A stretch of DNA of 60,014 bases from Isotricha intestinalis (Eukaryota; Ciliophora; Litostomatea; Vestibuliferida; Isotrichidae), in NCBI GenBank assembly GCA_023807065.1, contig JAJJLU010003524.1, forward strand, positions 1-60,014. Direction: 5' to 3'. This document shows positions 57,347 through 60,014 of the stretch, one piece after another; position 1 is the first letter of the stretch; every line of letters begins with the position of its first letter. Both the position numbers and the translations under genes were made by a program. The notes beneath the pieces were generated by a model. The model was not told the origin of the DNA. It searched no databases and saw nothing but the letters and a program-made list of their open reading frames with translations.

Positions 57347-60014
57347 TTAAACAACGTTAATTCTATTAGAAATTTTTTTGGTAGTTGAATTATCATTATA
57401 TTTAACGGTTTCTTTTTGAGTAACTCTAATATTAATAAAATCTTTATTTTCATGTTTAAAATTAAATAATTTTTTAGTTTTTGTTTTTTTATTCAATTTC
57501 ATTTTATAATATAATTGTAAAGTTTTAAAAATATTTTTCATTTGACTTTGTTTTCTAAATTCTTCGCAAATTTTTTTATTTACATCTTCTCCTTTTTTAC
57601 TAAGAATTCTTTTTCTAGTAAATTTAAAGAATAATTTATATTCAAAAATTAAACTTAATTTTTTTGCTTTTTTTGCCATTTCTAAACTTAATTGTTTATT
57701 ATTTTTAATAGCATCAAAAATTCTTTTTTTTTTTTTTTGTATAAAATATCTTTTTATTTTTTTATAATTAACATATAATTTCATATTATCAATACAAGAC
57801 CAAATTAAACCTTTTAAAAGTTCAGATTGAGTATTTTTAATCCATTGTTTTTGTTTTTTAGCAAAATTAAATAAAGCTTCATAAATAAAAGCTTTCATTT
57901 TATAATTTCTATATTGAATAAATTTATTTGATTTTTTTATGTATTCATTATAAATTATTTTTTTTTCTTTTTCTTTTTTTAAAGGAACTAAATATTCATT
58001 TAAAAACTTTTTTCCTAAAAAAAATCTAATTTTACTTTGAATAAAATTATTATATTCTTGATCGTTATTTTCATAATCTAAATAATAATCAAATTGATAT
58101 GATAATATATTTTTTATTTGATTTAAGAAAAAATAGAAATAATAATTTTTTCTATTTTGAGAATGATATATTCTATTTAATGTTGAATAAAATGTTGTAA
58201 TATTTGCTTTTAAAATTGCATTTTTTATTCTTTCTTCTTCTTCCATTTTTAATTTTTCTTCTAATTCTTTTTTTAACTTTTCTTCCATTAATTTTAATCT
58301 TTTTTCTTCTTCTTCTTTTCTTTTTTCTTCTTCTTCTAATTTTTTTTTTAATTCTTCTTCTTCTTCTTCTTTTTTTTTTCTTTCTTCTTCTTCTAATTTT
58401 TTTTTTAATTCTTCTTCTTCTTCTTCTTTCTTTATTCTTTCTTCTTCTTCTAATTTTTTTTTTAATTCTTCTTCTTCTTCTTCTTTCTTTTTTCTTTCTT
58501 CTTCTTCTAAATTTTTAGTCTCTTCATTATCACTTTCTTCTTTTTCTTCTTTTTCATTTTTTTCTTCTTCTTCTTCTTCTTTCTCATTTTTTTCTTCTTC
58601 TTCTTTTTTTCTTCTTAATTTTTCTTCTTCTTCTTTTTTTCTTCTTAATTTTTCCTCTTCTTCTTTTTGTCTTCTTAATTTTTCGTCTTCTTCTTTTTTC
58701 CTTCTTAATTTTTCTTCTTCTTCTTTTTTTCTAATTTTATCATATTTTTCTTTCATTAATCTATCATATTCATCTTTTGCAGTTTTTTTAATTTTTTCTC
58801 TCATTTCTTTCATTTTTTGTAATCTTTTTCTTCTTTTTTCTTCTTCACTTTCATTATCTTTATTATATTTAAAAGTTCTACCCGTTAAATTAATCATATT
58901 TTCATCTGAAATTGAAGAATTATTAAAAAAGTGTTCTAAGGAAAGACTTGTATTTCTGTTTTTTAAATTATTAATTAAATCTAAATCTTTCATATTATTA
59001 TTTCTTCCATTTTTCCAATTATTACTATTTTTTCCCATATTTGACATTATTGCTATTTGTTCTTCCGTTAAATCTTTTATTTTTTCAAATGTAGCTTTTT
59101 TTATTTTAAAATTTCTATTAATTAAAGTAAATATTTTATCACTTTTTAATTCATATATATTTTTTTCTTTTTCATCACAATCTATTTCAAAGAAAATTCC
59201 ATTTGAATAATGAGTCGAAGTTGAATAAATTAATTTTATTTTCTTTTTTAAATTTATTTTATATAATCTTTCATAAAATTCAAAACTTATTTTTAAATAT
59301 CGATATTCATTAATAGGAGTATATCTTAAAAGCATTTGTTCTTTTGAATTACTTAATAAAATAAATATTTCATTATATCTAACTGTTAAATTATCAATTC
59401 TAAATCCATTTTTATTATAATATTTAATTTCATTAATACCAAATTCACTAATTGTAATAATTTTATCATCAAAAGTTTTTAAAACAATAATATTATCTCC
59501 ACAGAAAATATCTCTAATATTATTTTCAACATTAAATTGTTGAATAATTTTATGATTATTATCATACATATATAAGTTATTTTTTTCATCTTCTTTACAA
59601 TAAATAACAATATCATTTCCACAATTAAATAATCTTACTTTTTTATCAATTATTTTAGGTTCATTACCAAAATAATAACCCCAAATATATAAATTTTTTT
59701 TATAATCTCTTCCACAACAATGTCTTAATCCAGTACAAATATCAAATATTTGTAAAGAATTTAATTTTTTATTTAAAATAGGATTTTCAATGTGAAAATT
59801 TTCATTATCATTATTACCAAATAAACCATATTTATTAATATCAGTTCCCCAAGAATAAATTTCAGAATTTTTAGTTATTAAATGTATAACTCCTTCACAA
59901 AAAACTATTTTAATAATATTATGTTTTATTGGAGCTAAATAAAAAGTTGTTGTTGGAAGAGATTTTAAATATTTTATTCCATTAATATCATCATAAAAAT
60001 TATTATTTATTGGA
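57347..60014 (-). CDS. RCC1-repeat / Glu-Lys coiled-coil protein, 5' end outside the window
   Basis: At least 888 residues visible; the frame is open to the right edge, and the ATG at 59569 is internal. The visible N-terminal part (to about 300) has degenerate RCC1 repeats (KNSEIYSWGTDINKYGLFGN, ICTGLRHCCGRD, NLYIWGYYFGNEPK, IRDIFCGDNIIVLKTFDDKI). Then comes a charged block (about 410-600) with two internal repeats: a 10-residue type (LRRKKEEEEK) and a 19-residue type (LEEEERKKKEEEEEELKKK, 57 bp, about three copies near 58320-58500). The C-terminal 280 residues are basic, aromatic and helical (YFIQKKKKRIFDAIKNNKQL), reminiscent of repeated helical motifs such as IQ/SFI but not assigned. RCC1 propellers bind partner proteins or act as exchange factors; function here is unknown. 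Confidence 0.78.
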   Translation of the reverse strand, partial: PINNNFYDDINGIKYLKSLPTTTFYLAPIKHNIIKIVFCEGVIHLITKNSEIYSWGTDINKYGLFGNNDNENFHIENPILNKKLNSLQIFDICTGLRHCCGRDYKKNLYIWGYYFGNEPKIIDKKVRLFNCGNDIVIYCKEDEKNNLYMYDNNHKIIQQFNVENNIRDIFCGDNIIVLKTFDDKIITISEFGINEIKYYNKNGFRIDNLTVRYNEIFILLSNSKEQMLLRYTPINEYRYLKISFEFYERLYKINLKKKIKLIYSTSTHYSNGIFFEIDCDEKEKNIYELKSDKIFTLINRNFKIKKATFEKIKDLTEEQIAIMSNMGKNSNNWKNGRNNNMKDLDLINNLKNRNTSLSLEHFFNNSSISDENMINLTGRTFKYNKDNESEEEKRRKRLQKMKEMREKIKKTAKDEYDRLMKEKYDKIRKKEEEEKLRRKKEEDEKLRRQKEEEEKLRRKKEEEEKLRRKKEEEEKNEKEEEEEEKNEKEEKEESDNEETKNLEEEERKKKEEEEEELKKKLEEEERIKKEEEEEELKKKLEEEERKKKEEEEEELKKKLEEEEKRKEEEEKRLKLMEEKLKKELEEKLKMEEEERIKNAILKANITTFYSTLNRIYHSQNRKNYYFYFFLNQIKNILSYQFDYYLDYENNDQEYNNFIQSKIRFFLGKKFLNEYLVPLKKEKEKKIIYNEYIKKSNKFIQYRNYKMKAFIYEALFNFAKKQKQWIKNTQSELLKGLIWSCIDNMKLYVNYKKIKRYFIQKKKKRIFDAIKNNKQLSLEMAKKAKKLSLIFEYKLFFKFTRKRILSKKGEDVNKKICEEFRKQSQMKNIFKTLQLYYKMKLNKKTKTKKLFNFKHENKDFINIRVTQKETVKYNDNSTTKKISNRINVV
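58320..58506 (-). repeat. 57-bp tandem repeat in the RCC1/coiled-coil gene
   Basis: Three near-identical units spaced 57 bp apart, recognisable by CTTCTAATTTTTTTTTTAAT on the plus strand, each encoding 19 residues of alternating Glu and Lys blocks. Likely unstable in copy number. A separate block of 30-bp units (LRRKKEEEEK) lies at about 58600-58730. Confidence 0.85.

Noticed and set aside
58204..58518. Plus-strand Leu/Phe-rich open frame of 104 codons
   Set aside because: Antisense of the Glu/Lys repeat block of the RCC1-repeat gene; a composition artefact, not a membrane protein.
1..60014. TAA/TAG read as Gln (ciliate code)
   Set aside because: TAA and TAG end all intact genes at sensible places, and Gln is encoded by CAA/CAG throughout. 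Gene relics with internal TAA are better explained by decay.
1..60014. TGA read as Trp or Cys throughout
   Set aside because: The long genes (for example the 2320-residue channel) encode Trp by TGG and Cys by TGT/TGC with no in-frame TGA. TGA occurs only as breaks in relics and at the end of one doubtful small ORF.
1..60014. tRNA, rRNA or CRISPR-like arrays
   Set aside because: I looked for the tRNA TTCGANTC box, rRNA-like GC islands and spaced direct repeats and found none; the only tandem repeats are in coding sequence.

Overview
The window is 60 kb of very AT-rich nuclear DNA from a unicellular eukaryote. It carries about 25 protein genes plus several gene relics. The proteins are Asn/Lys-rich and there are no bacterial-style operons. 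At least two genes have very short GTAA...TAG introns (36 nt at 782-817; 29 and 26 nt near 32.4 kb). All 25 gene ends that I checked use TAA (22) or TAG (3) and none uses TGA. Tiny introns, an IP3-receptor-type channel, an SK-like K+ channel, Zn-ribbon kinases, MORN, DENN and ankyrin-DHHC proteins together suggest a ciliate-like protist. Since TAA and TAG are real stops, it cannot use the Tetrahymena/Paramecium code. An AT-rich lineage with a standard-type code (for example a litostome ciliate) fits, but this is inference. I found no rRNA or tRNA genes, and no chromosome ends.

Layout. 0-8.6 kb: an ankyrin-repeat relic, an ankyrin-DHHC acyltransferase-like gene with a degenerate active site (SNHC), an unknown gene, an SCYL2-like pseudokinase, a frameshifted mini-gene and an unknown gene. 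8.7-14.1 kb: an LRR protein with a lipidation-type N-terminus, a PHO80-like cyclin and a GPI-ethanolamine-phosphate-transferase-like membrane enzyme. 14.4-20.7 kb: two head-to-head paralogous Zn-ribbon/protein-kinase genes. 20.7-26.4 kb: relics, a MORN protein and two tightly spaced Cys-rich membrane proteins. 26.4-41 kb: kinesin-1-like, a DENN-domain protein (three exons, coding 60-bp repeat), a 2320-residue IP3R/RyR-type Ca2+-release channel with a UBR-like zinc finger near its N-terminus, and an ORC1/CDC6-like ATPase. 41-47.3 kb: a membrane-protein relic, an unknown gene and a P5B (ATP13A-type) ATPase. 47.7-49.5 kb: a decayed piggyBac element with candidate inverted repeats and flanking TTAA. 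49.6-60 kb: several unknown genes, a PH-domain protein, an SK-like K+ channel and an RCC1-repeat/coiled-coil gene that runs off the right edge.

The genes are a general eukaryotic mixture (trafficking: SCYL2, DENN, kinesin, COPI-like relic; ion transport: IP3R-like, K+ channel, P5B ATPase; signalling: kinases, cyclin, PH; replication: ORC1/CDC6) and not one pathway. Spacing is often minimal (46 bp same-strand, 58 and 87 bp divergent, 63 bp convergent), while the longer gaps contain decayed coding sequence. No single clearly new system is evident. The most interesting items are the UBR-finger/IP3R channel, the SNHC acyltransferase, the Zn-ribbon kinase pair and the broken piggyBac element.
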